Origin: Poa pratensis
Lineage: Eukaryota > Streptophyta > Magnoliopsida > Poales > Poaceae
Direction of reading: 5' to 3'
Length of the DNA stretch: 64,000 nucleotides
Assembly (NCBI GenBank): GCA_947311845.1
Contig: CAMZMU010000020.1
Coordinates: 38,120,462 to 38,184,461 of the forward strand
Part shown: positions 22,940-35,606 of the stretch, in pieces
How the letters are laid out: each line of letters begins with the position of its first letter
Numbering within the stretch: position 1 is the stretch's first letter
Program-made: the position numbers and the translations under genes
Notes under the pieces: model-generated
Told to the model about the DNA's origin: nothing
The model's input: only the letters and a program-made list of their open reading frames with translations
Database searches by the model: none

Positions 22940-23240
22940 CACCAAGCATCCGACATAACCATGTCGGTTCAACCGTAAAGCCACTAACAACCTCTCCAAC
23001 TGATTCCGACATTTGCCCCTGTGTCGATTTCTCCGACACAAGAACTCCGCTGAAGGAGCAAGTCAAGCTTTCACAACTAACTCAACTTGACCCAACCATC
23101 CGACATAACCGTGTCGGTACACCTCAAGCATCAGGATAAAACCTCCAACTGCTTTCGACATAAGCCCTTATGCCGGTTTTTCCGACATTAGGCAAGTGCT
23201 TTATCCTGATCAAACATCCGACATTCTTATGTCGGTTCAT
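22940..23240. repeat. Spaced palindromic repeats (ccgacat...atgtcgg)
   Basis: Near-perfect dyads occur at 22950-22967, 23100-23117 and 23218-23235. Each is followed by a related tccgacac/tgtcg half-site cluster, giving units of about 120-150 bp. The same dyad is present in both LTRs (for example about 22618-22635). They lie between the 3' LTR and the promoter of the plus-strand gene. Confidence 0.7.
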
Positions 23241-23661
23241 CTCAAGCTTCAAGGACCAAACTTCCCGCAACCTTCGAGATCTGCTCTTGTGCCGGTCTCT
23301 CCGACACAAAAAGATTCCCACAATCTCTCCAAAGATTTCTCCACGGCACGTGGCAGAGAGACCCTGCGCGCTGCCTCGGTTCCTGTGCGTGGACAGACAC
23401 ATCTCTGCACGCACGCCGCATACGTCACGAGCTGTCACGTCGCATGGGCACTTGAGTGCGTTTGACCGTGGGGTGCCTCCTCGATTTCCGCGCCAGTAAC
23501 CGCACACGATCGCGCCGCAGGCGGTTACCACCCTGTGGCACACGATGTGGCTGATCGTGCGGCCGCAAATACCGCAACCGCGCAGATCGTGCGCGGTTAA
23601 TCCGCGCGGCAGTTACGATAACCGCACGCGGTAAAAATGGAAACCGCACGCCCTCATCCCC

Positions 23662-23668
23662 ATAAATA
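23662..23668 (+). promoter_or_regulatory. TATA box of the antisense gene inside the Tat element
   Basis: ataaata in a ccccataaatagggg context is followed about 30 bases later by a pyrimidine-rich leader (cttcgccgctcgcttctcc), as in a plant core promoter. Upstream (23480-23640) are repeated aaccgcac/gcggtta motifs that could be transcription-factor sites. Confidence 0.5.
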
Positions 23669-23689
23669 GGGGAGCGGGGCGATCCAAAT

Positions 23690-26126
23690 CATCCTCTTCG
23701 CCGCTCGCTTCTCCTTTCTCTCTCTCCTACACCATCGTGTTCATCTCCGCCGCGCAGCGATCCTCGCCACCGCACAACGCCGGAGCATTCACGCCGCCGA
23801 CGACCGGAGATTCTCGCGCCGCCGCCGAACGCGCTCAACTCCGGCACGCCCCGCGCTTCTTCGCCTCGCATCGCCGTCGCAACTCCGGTAAGATTCTTGC
23901 CCTTGACATTACCGATGAACGTGTTCATCCTCTCCGATGAACGTGTTCCTCTTTTCCGATGAACTTGTTCATCTTCCCCGATGAACTTGCACATCTCCTC
24001 TGTAGATACTCTTAAATCCCTTTGCTTAGATCCCATCTAGATTTTCTTCATCGCGGTTCTTATCATCTTTGCAATAGTTCTTCCGCAGATCTTCCTAAGT
24101 TTCAACTCACATGTTCTTGCATTTATCTGCTATTTATCTTTCTCCGTAGATCTTTCCGCCAAACACTTAGCCACAGATTTATGTTTCCCGCCACTTATGC
24201 ACTTTCCTCTGTTGCCCAAATATTCCGAGATACTTATCTCGGTTCAACTTGTGTCTCTGTACAGATCCCTTCCGAGATGTCATCCAGCCATACCCCGGAC
24301 CCTGCCGAGGATGTCGTTGAAGAGGGTGAGCGCGCCGGGTGGGAAGGTTCCGACGTAACCCAGGCCGAGATAGACTGGCTGGTCCGGACCAAGCGCATTC
24401 CGGCACAAGTGATATGCCGGGTTCCCGGCACAGAGGCCGAGCCGAAGCTGAAATCCGGTGAACGCGTGGTCTTCGTCGCACATTTCGAGCGCGGCTTTGG
24501 ACTCCCGGCGAGCGAGTTCTTCCGATCTTTCTTGGATCGGTTCCGGCTTCAACCTCATCACCTTCCAGCCAATGCCATTACCACGCTCTCTGCGTGCGTT
24601 TCTTTCTCCGAGGGATACCTCGGACTCTGGCCCACCGTTGAGCTCTGGGCCAAGTACTTCCAACTCCGGAAGCAGAGTGTCCCGGATCCGGAGAACAAGA
24701 ACTTCCCCAAGGAGATGACCCCGTGCGGAGCCGCTACCATTATACCTCGGAGAGGTTCCATCTTGCCTCGGATTCAAGGCCTGGAGTCATGCCGGAAATG
24801 GCAGCGCACGTTCTTCTACGTGAAGAACCCAGACAGCCCAGACAATGTCGACCTTCTGAACCTGCCGATATTCAACATCGCCACCCCCTCTGAACAGTTT
24901 AACTGGTCCCTCAACCCGAAGGATGAACCTCGAGATCAACCAGATTCACAAGATCGTCGAGGAGCTTGTGGGGGCAGGCTTAACGAGCGATGATCTCCTG
25001 AGGACTTCGTCAGCCGCCGAGTCTCCCCCTTCAAGACCGGGTTCACAAGATTTGCCACATGAGTGGCAAGTATGATCCAACTCGGATCAGCACCCACGAG
25101 CTGACCCAAGCCGAGGTCAGAAGACGTGTCAAGGCAATTGCCCGCACGACGATGACCGAGGAATGGGAATGGGGTCTAGAACCTCATAACAGAACTCGGC
25201 TTCCGGAGCAAGTAAGTAACCTTGCAACTTACACCGACATACTTTTTTCTACCGAGATAACTCTTATGCCGGCCCCATACTCTGCTCATAAAGTAACTCG
25301 GTTTTACTGCTTCTGGCTTGCAGAGGTTTGCCCGGCAAAAGACTGAAGATGGAGAGGATCCCTCCACCAAATGGGGCAAAGATATCCCTGCCCCGGCCGT
25401 CGCCGAGGTAGAAGACCCGGATGATGAGGATCAGCTGCCGATTCCGGCTGCTGGCGCCCCTACCTCGGGTAAGCCTCGAGCCCGAGCCTCATCCGAGATT
25501 GGTCGGACGACGATGATTGCGAAATGTTAGAGATAATTGATGCTCGTCCCATCGCATATGCTCACCCAGTATCCTCGGCATCAGCTAACCCGGGCGGCCC
25601 TGCTCCGAGTGCACGCCCTGCTACCTCGGGCAAACAAGTGGGATCTCGCAAGCGTGCAGAGACCGGTACCTCGAATACCGGGACCTCCACATCCTCAGAT
25701 CCAGCAGCACCGAAGGCGAAGCGGCAGAAGAGAGGAGCGGTTAAGCCGAAGAAGGCCAAGAAGACACCGCCAGTTACTCAAGGGTAAGATATTCTTTGCC
25801 GACACAAGCTCGCTTCCTTTTTTCCTTCTCCCGGGATAATCATTCCCCGAAATAACACTTTTTCTTGCTTGATGCAGTGCCGCCCTTGAAATTAACCAGA
25901 GTGCCTCCTCCATGCGCTCACCCCTTCCGAGTGCAGCCGAACCTCGGTCACGTGATTCCGGGGTACCCGCCACTTCATCCGTCATTCCCGAGGTCGTGGT
26001 CCTCGATGAAGATGTTGGCTCCGGTGCCCCCACCGCGGACTCCGACATTCCGCGGGCCGACACTTCGGTGACCTCGGGCCCACAGCAACCACCACCACAA
26101 CAACAACAGCCGCACAACAGCAACCA

Positions 26127-26157
<31 letters not shown>

Positions 26158-28254
26158 AGGAACAGCAGCAACAGCAACAGCAACAAGGACAGCAGCAACA
26201 TCAACAGCAACAGCAGCAACAAAAGCAGCCGCCACCCGAAGTCCACCACAAAGTCCACCGAGTTAGTAACTCGGAAAGCTACTCCACTAGCCAAGCCGGC
26301 ACAGAGCCAAGTGGCCACCGGGAAACAACTTGTCAATCCGGAGAAACAAGTGGTGTTGACTCCAACCACTACACCGGAGCACCAAGCTCTCACCACCTCC
26401 GTCTCCCGAGTTACCACAGCAGCTGGGTTTTTCCTCAGCTCCGAACTCAAAGCGGACATAGCTTAGGCTCGGAGAAGCAGTACCACATGGACTGGAATGC
26501 CGCCGACACTAGCGAGGTCTCCTCTGCGAACCCGGTCACCCAACATCCAGCTGGACCCAGTGCGCTTGCTCAGGCCATGCACAACTTGCAACTCTCGACC
26601 CTTCGAGCCAGCAAGCTTGCCGAGGTATTTTTTCCTCAGCCAGACCTTTCTTTCCTTTGTAATAGATGATAAACATATATAATCCCCAGTCCCCGAGATT
26701 CGGGTTGAGTGACCTACGCTCGCCCGAGTAAAGATCACTCGGCGCGAATCTTCACAAAATTTCCATTATTACTCAAAAAATCCGACATTCGGATTTCAAA
26801 AAATCCGACATTCAGGATCTTCAAAATCCGACACTCAGGATCTTCAAAAATCCGACATCCAGTCCCCGAGATTCTTGTCGAGTTTTACTCGGCACGAATC
26901 TTCAAAAAATCCGACATTCAGCTTTACTCGGCATGAATCTTCAAAAAATCATACTAACCCTTTGCTCTTTTCAGGATTGCACCAACGCCCGGACCACAGT
27001 ATTTCAGAAGCTGCTTCTGGACCACAACAAACTCAAGAGGTCCCACAAGCAACTTCAGGAGACTGAAGAACAAGGAAGCCGCGCACACCACTGCCCTCCA
27101 GAAGGAACGACAGGAAGTGTCTCGGCTCCAGGAGGAACTTGCTCGGGTCCAGGGCGAGAAGACCGGCATTGAGAAGGCCCTGATGCAAAGGGAGGAAGCT
27201 GCGCAAAGCACAAGGAAACCCTCGAGGCGACCGAGGTTCGCGCTACCTCGGCACAAGGAGAACTGGATGCCCTCAAGGCAAAATCCGACATCTGGCTGCG
27301 CGAGCTCACCCGGCTTAACAAGGAGATGGACAGTAAGTTTCTTTATCCTTTCTTTTTGTTTCCATTGCTTGTACCGACATTAAGTATATGCCGGTATATA
27401 ACTCAATTCGGTGATAGCTTTTCTATCTTCAGATCACTTCTCCCACTCCAAGGCTGCTGCAATCAACACTGTCCGCAAGGCACGAGCAAAAAGAGCCGAG
27501 GCTGGCCCAATCCCGGAGGAATGGGATATTGAAGATCACCTGACCGCTCTGAATGCTCGCATCTCTCCTCTGAAGGCCATTGGCATGGATCTTCTTGATG
27601 CTGGCATCCGAGCTTACCGAGCCTTATGGCCAGGATCTCAGACTCCGGCTAGCATGAAGAATTGTCCAAGTGTCTGTCGGGGGCCGAGGCCAGGGTCCGA
27701 GAGTGGAGATCCTCTGCAGCTCGCGCCGGAGCTGATCAAGCATTGACCTTTGTGCTCTCCTGGTATGAGGCCATCAACCTCAATGCCGTGCGCTCCCTGC
27801 GCCAAGGCTCCACATGGACCTCAGATCCGACACTCATCGCGAGCCGCAAGGAGGCAGCCACCTTCATGGCCAGCTATGCTCCCACCCGACACTTCATTCC
27901 TGGTCCCGCCTACTCGGATGATGAAGAAGATGACCAGGATGATGAAGAGGGTGAAGACGAGGAAGATGACATGATGAGGAGATGAGGTCGAAGCTCCCGA
28001 CACTGCCAGTGCCGGAGCCACCGACACTGCTGCTGCTGGAGCAACCGACATCGCTAAGCCGACCGCGACCGACACTGCCAAGTCGACCGCGACCGACACT
28101 TCTGAGAAGCCGGTATCCGACACTGCCGGTGCCTCGGCAGCCACTCCAACACCCGAGGTTGCTCCAACAACCGAAGCTTCTCCTGCCGCCGAGACTGCTC
28201 CTGAGCCTCGCACCGCTCCAACTGCTCCGAGCTCCTCCGAGGCAGCTGCCTAAC
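23690..28254 (+). pseudogene. Intron-bearing antisense gene of the Tat element (Transposase_28 / putative gypsy-type transposon protein)
   Basis: A plant-style gene runs opposite to pol. An untranslated first exon ends at 23887 (ccg|gtaag), and exon 2 opens at 24265 just before the start codon at 24277. Further introns by splice sites are 25212-25323, 25784-25877, 26625-26974 and 27333-27432. Joining them keeps phase (TQ-G-AALEINQ; KLAE-DCTNA). The N-terminal part (24277-24990, QAEIDWLVRTKRIP, FERGFGLPASEFFR) resembles the domain annotated in grasses as putative gypsy-type transposon. A Gln/Asn/Ser-rich stretch (CAA/CAG/AAC repeats, 26090-26230) and a coiled-coil region follow. The end is an EDHLTALNARISPLK block, an acidic run (27910-27970) and an Ala/Thr-rich tail with stop at 28252-28254. 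At least four frameshifts (near 24930, 25000, 25510, 26455) break it. Function is unknown; it is not a real transposase. Confidence 0.75.
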
Positions 28255-28329
28255 TTATCAAACTGAACCATTAAATCCCCGGAATGCCGGGTGCAGATGT
28301 AAATATACTTTTAAGTATCTCGCAGTGCT

Positions 28330-28800
28330 ACTTTTATCATATTAGTTTCAACAAGACAGGCTCAATGCCGGATCACTTTGCACCAAGTCCCCGAGTTTAC
28401 TTTCTTGTTTACTATACTTAGTAATCTCTGCTCTTGTCTACCATTTAGGCGTTCGACAGTCGAGTCACAAGATCAATCATTATAGCACAATACTTGTAAA
28501 TTTTGAGGTAAGGTTTAGAGTCATCCGACACAAGGAAAAGGAAAGAAAAAACCGGGTTAGTAAACGACATATGTCGGATCTTTTTAGGACCGAGTCCCCG
28601 AGTCCATTTTCATGTTTACCATATACCATAACCTCTGCTCTTGACTGCCATTTCGGCGTTCGTCAGTCGAGTCACAAGATCACAACAAAATAGCATACAT
28701 TACTTGAACTTTGAAACGAGGTCTCAAAATCATCCGACATATGAACAACACAGAAAAAACCGAGATAAAACACAAGCATATAGACAAAGGCAGTCCCCGA
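28330..28800. repeat. Two direct repeats of about 230 bp inside the Tat element
   Basis: Landmarks agtccccgagt, atttaggcgttcg / atttcggcgttcg, cagtcgagtcacaagatca and catccgaca occur in the same order in 28384-28560 and 28590-28800. They separate the 3' end of the antisense gene from the integrase end. No coding sequence is visible. Confidence 0.7.
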
Positions 28801-28861
28801 GTTTCTTTTCGGAGTGCCGGCATTTTATTCAAAGGAAAACCGAGATACATACATTGCGCCC

Positions 28862-30255
28862 TTATGAGTAAAAGGGGCGGAGTAGAGCTACATTCCAGGG
28901 TCTTTTGGTCTCCTCTCCGGATTTGTCCATCACATTTTTCCTCGGTGCCTGCGCATCTATAAGATAGTATGAATCATTGTGCAGAGCCTTGCTCACAATG
29001 AATGGTCCCTCCCATGGAGGTGACAACTTGTGTCGGCCTGCTTTGCGTTGCACTAGCCTCAACACCAAATCTCCCTCTCGGAAACCCGAGGGCTGATCTT
29101 CCGGCTATGATAGCGTCGGAGATTTTGCTGATATATAGCTGACCGAGATAAGGTCAGTTCTCGTGCTTCTTCGAGCAAATCAACATCATTTTCCCGAGCT
29201 TCTTTTGCCTCGGTTTCAGTGTACAGCGCCACTCTCGGCGAGTCATATTCCATGTCGGTCGGCAGGACCGCTTCTGCTCCATAGACCAGAAAAAATGGCG
29301 TATAGCCAGTTGAACGATTCGGTGTGGTCCTTAGACCCCACAACACTGCTGGTATCTCCTCTATCCAGCATCCCGGAGTTCGCAACAGTGGTTCAATCAA
29401 CCGGGCTTTGATACCGGCTAACACCAATGCATTTGCTCTTTCCACTTGCCCATTTGCCTCTGGGTGTGCCACCGAGGCTATGTCCAACCGAATTCTTTTT
29501 TCCGCACAGAACCGAGCAAACTCTCCCACAGCAAAGTTTGTGCCATTATCCGAGATAATGCTATGGGGGTAACCATATCTCAAAATGATGTCCTTCAAAA
29601 AGGACACAGCTGTGTGACCATCACACTTCCTGATTGGCTTTACCTCGATCCATTTGGTGAACTTGTCCACCATCACCAGCATATGAGTCATGTTACCTCG
29701 GGCTGGCCTGAACTCTCCCACCATATCCAGACACCAAACTGCAAAGGGCCAAGTGATTGGAATTGTCTTGAGTGCCGAGGCTGGCAGGTGGATCTTTTTA
29801 GCAAACCTCTGACATCCCTCACACTTTCGGACGATATCTTCTGCCTGGTTCAAAGCACTGGGCCAATAAAACCCATGCCGGAATACCTTAGCCACCAAGG
29901 CTCTTGATGAAGCATGATGACCACACTCTCCCTGATGAATCTCCAGGAGCATCTCTTGCCCTTCCTGCGGCTCGACACAGCGCTGCAGTACCTCGGTCAC
30001 ACTTCTCTTGTATAACTCCTGGTTGATGATGGTGTATGCCTTGGATCTTCTTTGCACTTGCCTAGCCTCAACTTCATTACTTGGCAAACTCCCGTCCATC
30101 ATATATGCCATTATTGGTTGTGCCCACTCCGGCACAGGACGCACAGGAAAGACCGGATCATCCACCTCCATGAGATCAACCGACATTGCTTCTTCCGAGA
30201 TGAGTAACCAGTCCCCGGGTTCTGCCAAGCAGTCCCCGGGTTCTCCCAAATGCAT
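28862..30255 (-). pseudogene. Integrase of the Tat element (frameshifted)
   Basis: The minus-strand frame 30255-29059 carries an HHCC zinc finger (HQGECGHHASSR ... CEGCQ). It also has the catalytic D, D, E of the DDE core (CLDMVGEF; IISDNGTNF; HPEANGQVERAN) and the downstream GLRTTPNRSTGYTPF block. The C-terminal chromatin/DNA-binding part (QRKAGRHKLSPPWEGPF) continues in another frame (29068-28862), so a single frameshift lies near 29065. All catalytic residues are present. Confidence 0.93.
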
Positions 30256-30364
30256 CCGACATCGACGTCCATGGGAACAGCACCAGACTCCGGTTTCGCC
30301 GGGATAAAGATTGACTCGGACTCGGGCGATGGTTTGATTGATGGCTTCCTCAAATGCTCCAAGG

Positions 30365-31270
30365 CTATGCCGGGTGGAATTGGATCCCGGATGAACCTAG
30401 CTTGGACAGTACATCGGCGGCTTCATTTTCAGCCCGAGGTATATGCGTGAGCTCGCAACCTTCAAAGAACCCCGAGATCTTCTGGACATGAAACCGATAC
30501 AACGCCATGTTGGCGTCTAAAGCATCCCAATTTCCCGAGACTTGCTGCACCACCAGATCCGAGTCTCCGAAACATTCTATCCGGCGAATACCAATTTCTT
30601 TGGCCACATTTAGCCCATGAACAAGTGCCTCATACTCGGCCACATTGTTAGATGCCGCAAAATGAATCTGCAACACATATCTCAGCTGATCATGCTTTGG
30701 CGAGGTAAGGACTACCCCGGCACCTAAACCAATTTTCGTCCTGGAACCATCAAAGTGCATTCTCCAGTAATTGGAGTCAGGCAATGGTGGCTCATATTGC
30801 ATTTCAGCCCAATCCACCAAGAAATCCGGCAGTGCCTGAGATTTAATGGCATCTCTTCTTTCATAGTGAGGAGTGTAAGGGGACACCTCGATAGCCCACT
30901 TGGCTACTCGGCCAGTTGCATCTTTACACCCAATGATCTCCGAGATAGGAGCCTCACATACCACAGTGATTGAATGCTCTTGGAAGTAATGTTTCAACTT
31001 CTTAGCAGCCAGATAGACACCATATGTCATCTTCTGGTAGTGAGGATAGTTCTGCTTGGACAACGAGATCACCTCGCTCAGGTAATATACCGGCCTTTGC
31101 ACAGTTTTGCCATCTCTTCTCGCTCCACTACTAATACGACACTCACAACCCGGTTTGTGGCTGCAATGTAGAGCAACATCGGCTCTTTGGGTAATGGTGA
31201 GGCCAGTATCGGCGCAGTTGCCAACATCTTTTTTAACTCGGTGAACGCCGCATCTGCTTGCGGGGTCCAC
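30365..31270 (-). pseudogene. RNase H pair of the Tat element (retroviral-type plus archaeal-type)
   Basis: The first part (VQRPVYYLSEVISLSKQNYP ... KKLKHYFQEH) is the usual Gypsy RNase H. After a short linker (ALPDFLVDW) comes a second RNase H (WRMHFDGSRTKIGLGAGVVL; NNVAEYEALVHGL; FGDSDLVVQQV; NEAADVLSKL) with conserved acidic residues D, E, D, D. This extra archaeal-type RNase H is the hallmark of Tat elements. The frame is offset from reverse transcriptase near 31090-31270, indicating a frameshift between them. Confidence 0.9.
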
Positions 31271-32127
31271 ACGAAGTGGGTTGTTTTCTTCATGAGCTGA
31301 TACAAAGGCAATGCCTTTTCTCCCAACCTGCTAACAAACCGACTTAAGGATGCCAAACATCCGGTGAATTTCTGCACGTCCTTGAGACATGTCGGTAACC
31401 TCATGCTTTCAATAGCACGGATTTTTGTCGGGTTCACCTCGATACCTCGGCTCGACACGAGGAAACCGAGTAACTTGCCTGCCGGCACACCAAATGTACA
31501 TTTGTCCGGGTTAAGTTTTATCCGGAATTTCCTTAGATTCTCAAATGTTTCTCGGAGATCATCAATCAGAGTGGATTTCTCCTTAGACTTGATGACAATG
31601 TCATCGACATACACCTGCACATTTTTTCCTATTTGATCATGCAAGCATTTTTGCATACATCTCTGGTAAGTGGCACCAGCATTTCTCAAACCAAATGTCA
31701 TGACACGATAGCAATAAGCCCCATACGGGGTGATAAAAGCAGTTTTCATTTGATCAGCAGGGTTCAGTGGTATCTGGTGAAAACCAGAATACGCATCTAC
31801 AAAGGATAACAGCTCACACCCGGCTGTGGAATCGATCACTTGATCAATCCGAGGCAGCGGGAATGGATCCTTAGGACATGCCTTGTTCAAGTTTGTGTAA
31901 TCAATACACATACGCCACACAATGGCCACGTTCGGGTCATCTTTTTTCTTTTCCACCAGGACCGGGTTAGACAACCAGTCCGGGTGCAGCACCTCCATGA
32001 TGAAACCAGATGCAAGTAATCTGGCCAGTTCATCACCTATCACCTTTCTCCTCTCATCCGAGAGACGTCGCATAGGTTGCTTCACCGGTTTCATATCCGG
32101 TCTGACGAACAAAGAGTGCTCAGCCAA
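31078..32127 (-). pseudogene. Reverse transcriptase of the Tat element
   Basis: A 349-codon frame contains the RT core: LVEKKKDD, RMCIDYTNLNKACPKDPFPLP, SFVDAYSGFHQI, the active-site YVDDIVIKS, and FLVSSRGIEVNPTKI. The domain itself is unbroken, but it is out of frame with both protease and RNase H. Confidence 0.95.
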
Positions 32128-32372
32128 CTCCCTCGGAACACCTGGCAGGTCCTGATTTGACCATGCAAAGATATCCCGGTTCTCACGGAGGAAGTGACTG
32201 AGCTCGCCTTCCTATTTCTCCGTTAACCCGGTACCAATGATGACGTTGTGGTCCGGACATGCCGGGTCAACATTGATCTTCTTGGTCTCCTTGGGCACCT
32301 CGAAATTGCATTCTGCTCCGGGTTAGCCATACCCGGCATGCCGAGTTGCGCGACTGAGCCAATGCCACCACT

Positions 32373-33327
32373 TCATGGATCTTCTTCTTCTCTGCAGCGA
32401 TAATCAGTGACTCGGCAAGCACGATCCAGCCGAGGCACACTCCAGTGCACGCTTGTAATCACCCGAGATAGTGATGATGCCATTAGGACCGGCATTTTCA
32501 TCTTGAGGTAACCCACATGGGTTGATATCATGAACTTGGACAGCGCAGGCCTGCCGAGTAAAGCATGGTATGGACTTTCGAGGTCCACTACCTCAAACTG
32601 GATGCTCTCAGTTCGGCAGTTTCCTTGGTGCCAAACAACACATCAACCCAAATTTTGCCCATAGGTGCACATGAAACACCTGGCACTATGCCATGAAAGG
32701 TTGTAGAACTCGGCTGCAGCATATTTGCCGAGATACCCATCTTCACCATGGTGTCTCGGTACATGATATTGATAGCACTCCCATTATCAATGAGAACTCG
32801 GGTGAACCGAACATTGATGGTGGGTCCAAAGAATGTCGGGTCCACCACCAATGCATAACCTCCCGGAGTTGGCATAACTCGGGGATGATCCCTTCTGCTC
32901 CAATGATTTCTTGCTCGGACCAGTGCAAATACTTCGGCACTGCCGGCATAACTGCGTTCACCTCCAGTGCACGCCGATGCAAGCTCTTCTTGTCAGTTGG
33001 CTCGGTCACAAAGACCACATAGCTCTGATGAGCTTCTCTGTAATCTCCCTGGGGATACTCTCCCTGCCTGCTGGGACCAGTGTTGTTGTTGTTCCCTCCG
33101 ACATTCACCTGATTCACAGGTTTCGGATCTGCTTGCCTCGGAACTGGCGGATCACCGGGATAGCATTTGCTCCGGTAAGCGGTAAGTTTTGCCTCGGCGG
33201 AATTCTCTGAGGTGCCCCGCCTGATTTCCTCCGGCTCTGGCTCCTTCCCCCTTGTGCGCTGATACCAGCTGCACTGCCGAGTTGTATGGTTTGCGGCCTG
33301 CGGATGTCTTGGGTGTGGAAACTGCAA
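32373..33327 (-). pseudogene. Gag C-terminal region and aspartic protease of the Tat element (frameshifted)
   Basis: From 33327 to 32743 the frame has a Cys/His-containing segment (HPQAANHTTRQCSWYQR) and a linker (LEVNAVMPAVPKYLHWSEQEI). The protease core LIDNGSAINIMY lies in another frame (32875-32588). DNG replaces the more usual DTG/DSG/DGG, which could be natural or a mutation. The protease end (ESPYHALLGRPALSKFM) is in a third frame (32588-32373). At least three frameshifts are present. Confidence 0.85.
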
Positions 33328-33564
33328 GGCCCATCCAACATAGCCTCATAAGTTAAGGACTGCTTCTGGTCACCCCATGGCCTCTTCCCTTCTTGATTCT
33401 GGCCCCATGCTGGGCCGTTGTACTTCGGACGCTGGCTATTGCCGGCATCTGGCTGGTCTTGGTTTACCGCTGCAACCTGGTTTGAGCCATACCGGTAATC
33501 CGGCTCTCTCCTCTTGTTCCGAAGTCCTGGCGATCGTTCTGCCTGACTGGCCCGGGTCTGTTAT

Positions 33565-35067
33565 TCACCGGGTATCTTCTACTCGGCTCCCCGAGTTCAG
33601 CAAGGGTTGCATCGGATCACCCAGTGCATAGCTATCCGCAATCCGGATTGTCTCGGCCAGGGTGGCCGGCATTTCCCTCTGCAACTTCTGCCAGAGCATG
33701 GAGCCGTGTCGGCACCCCTGGGCAAACCAAGATATGGCCTGCGCCTCCACAACTCCTTCACAGGAATTGCGAATAGTACTCCACCGGGTTAAGTAATCCC
33801 GGTCAGTTTCATTATCCCTCTGCTTGCACATCGCAAGCTGCTGAGGACGATTCGGTCTCTTGTATGTGCTGGAGAAGTTGCTAACAAATGCTTCTTCAAA
33901 GTCCAGCCAGCAATCAACGCTGCCCTCTCGCAGGTTGTTCAGCCAAATCCGGGCTGGCCCTTCCAACATCTGCGGGATATACCTCACCGCCCATCGGCGG
34001 TTTCCTCCCGCGATATGCACTGCCGACACATAATCTGTCAGCCAGTCCTCCGGCTTAGTACTGCCGTCATATGTCTTTGCGCCTCGGTTCAACTGAAAGT
34101 GCCGCACCGGTGGCTCCCTCATGATCCGAGGTCCAAAACATGCAGGCCAGGTGGACCTTGCTCTTCCAGCATCTCGGACATATAATCCTGTCCAACTTGT
34201 AGCGTGCATCATTTGGTGACAACTGGCGAGTCCCAACCGGATCCCAGTGCACCTTCATATCTCGGATACCCGGCTTTCTCCATAGCCGAGTAACCATCAT
34301 CATAACGGTTAGCCACCTGTCAACACTTGTGGCTGCTGGACATGCTCGACATTTTGCTGCTGCTGCTGGGCGAGATTTTGTGTCGGATACCGAGGTGGAT
34401 AGCCTCGGCCAGCCGAGTTAACTACTCCGGCACCTGGACCGCCCGGACCGGGATTGCTTTTACCCCGGCCGGCACTGCCTCGCCCAACTAACTGTTTTCC
34501 GGCACATGCCGGATCATACACCTGTATCTGCTTGCTCTTACCGGAGTTTACACTCCGGTCCCGATCTCCACCGACATGCGGTGATGAAGCTTGCCCCTTA
34601 GATCCACTGGCTCCCCTAGCCGAGTGAACAATCTCGGACCCACCTGCAACTGTGTTGGCCTTGCGATAGGCCTCATTCTGCCGGGTAGCCACAGCTACCA
34701 ACTCATTAACTCGGTCTTGCTGCCTACGGAGAGCTTCTCCGGATAAGCCTGACAACTCGGCTCTTGCTGCCTCGGCAGCTCTAAGAGTCTTAGCAGGGGA
34801 ACTATACTTCGGTTTTTCGACCGACAAGTTACTAGGAGTCTTACTGGAACTAGATCTACCATCTCTAGCAATCTCGGCATTGAGGTTTTTACCCCTCTTG
34901 CGCACATCCTCTACTCGACTAGGGCGAGCAGCTACCGGGGTTAAACCATGTGCTTGGTTATACTCACGGAGAGTTATCCCGAACTCTCTCCTCACCTCGG
35001 CCATCTCAGAGCCTCCTGATGCAAGCTCTGACGCCGTGCCTCCAACTCTGCCTCCATTGGGCAGCAT
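33565..35067 (-). pseudogene. Gag of the Tat element
   Basis: A Gln/Ala-rich N-terminal part (35067-34309) with a coiled-coil-like segment (LRAAEAARAELSGL) precedes the gag core in the frame 34236-33565. Core motifs are YDGSTKPEDWLTDY, LEGPARIWLNNL, FEEAFVSNFSSTY, LAMCKQRDNETDRDYLTRW and WFAQGCRHGSMLW, as in the retrotransposon gag family. The two parts are in different frames (break near 34305). Confidence 0.88.
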
Positions 35068-35588
35068 CTGTACCGGCAGCTACCGGCACAGCCAGTTTCT
35101 CGATTATCTCCTCGAGATGAGCTGGCCTAACCGGTACATCGGATGTACCGGCCTGGTCTCGGAGGTTTTCCCTCCTCTCCAGCGGCACTTTCGCCGATCT
35201 GGTGACCTTGGGGGCAGGATTACCGGCATCTCCTTTGCCGGGTTCTCCTTTACCGGCATCACCCGCAGTGCCGGTCATCATGACCTCTGCGCAGCTCCCG
35301 GGGCGAGCGCTACGCCGGCCGCGAGCCGCACAGACAGCAGGAGGATCCTCGGCCACAAGCACCTGCTCGGGGTACTTGCAGACAACCTCGGTGGCGACGT
35401 AGGTCACGAAGGTGCCGAAGCTGATGAGGCAGCCGTTCGTCGGGAACGGCCTGCTGCCGAAGCATCCAGCGTTGTCGCTGATGAAGTTCAGCGAGCCGAG
35501 CTTGCAGATGAGCCCGCAGACGACGCGCTCGCCGGAGTCGATGATGGAACCCGTCCGGATGATCACACCAGCCAGCGCCGCTGCTGGC

Positions 35589-35605
35589 CCCACGGTGGGC
35601 GCCAA
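35589..35605 (-). other. Primer-binding site
   Basis: One to two bases inside the 5' LTR the minus strand reads tggcgcccaccgtgggg. This has the TGGCGCC core characteristic of tRNA-primed plant Gypsy elements. I did not assign the tRNA species. Confidence 0.75.
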
Positions 35606-35606
35606 C

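Noticed and set aside
24277..25000. A true DNA-transposon transposase at the start of the antisense gene
   Set aside because: The domain name in databases (Transposase_28, putative gypsy-type transposon) reflects its occurrence in retroelements; no catalytic triad or transposase fold motif is visible.
25695..26459. A 254-codon minus-strand frame rich in leucine runs
   Set aside because: It is the complement of the CAA/CAG/AAC repeat in the plus-strand antisense gene; the poly-Leu is a translation of the repeat, with no independent support.
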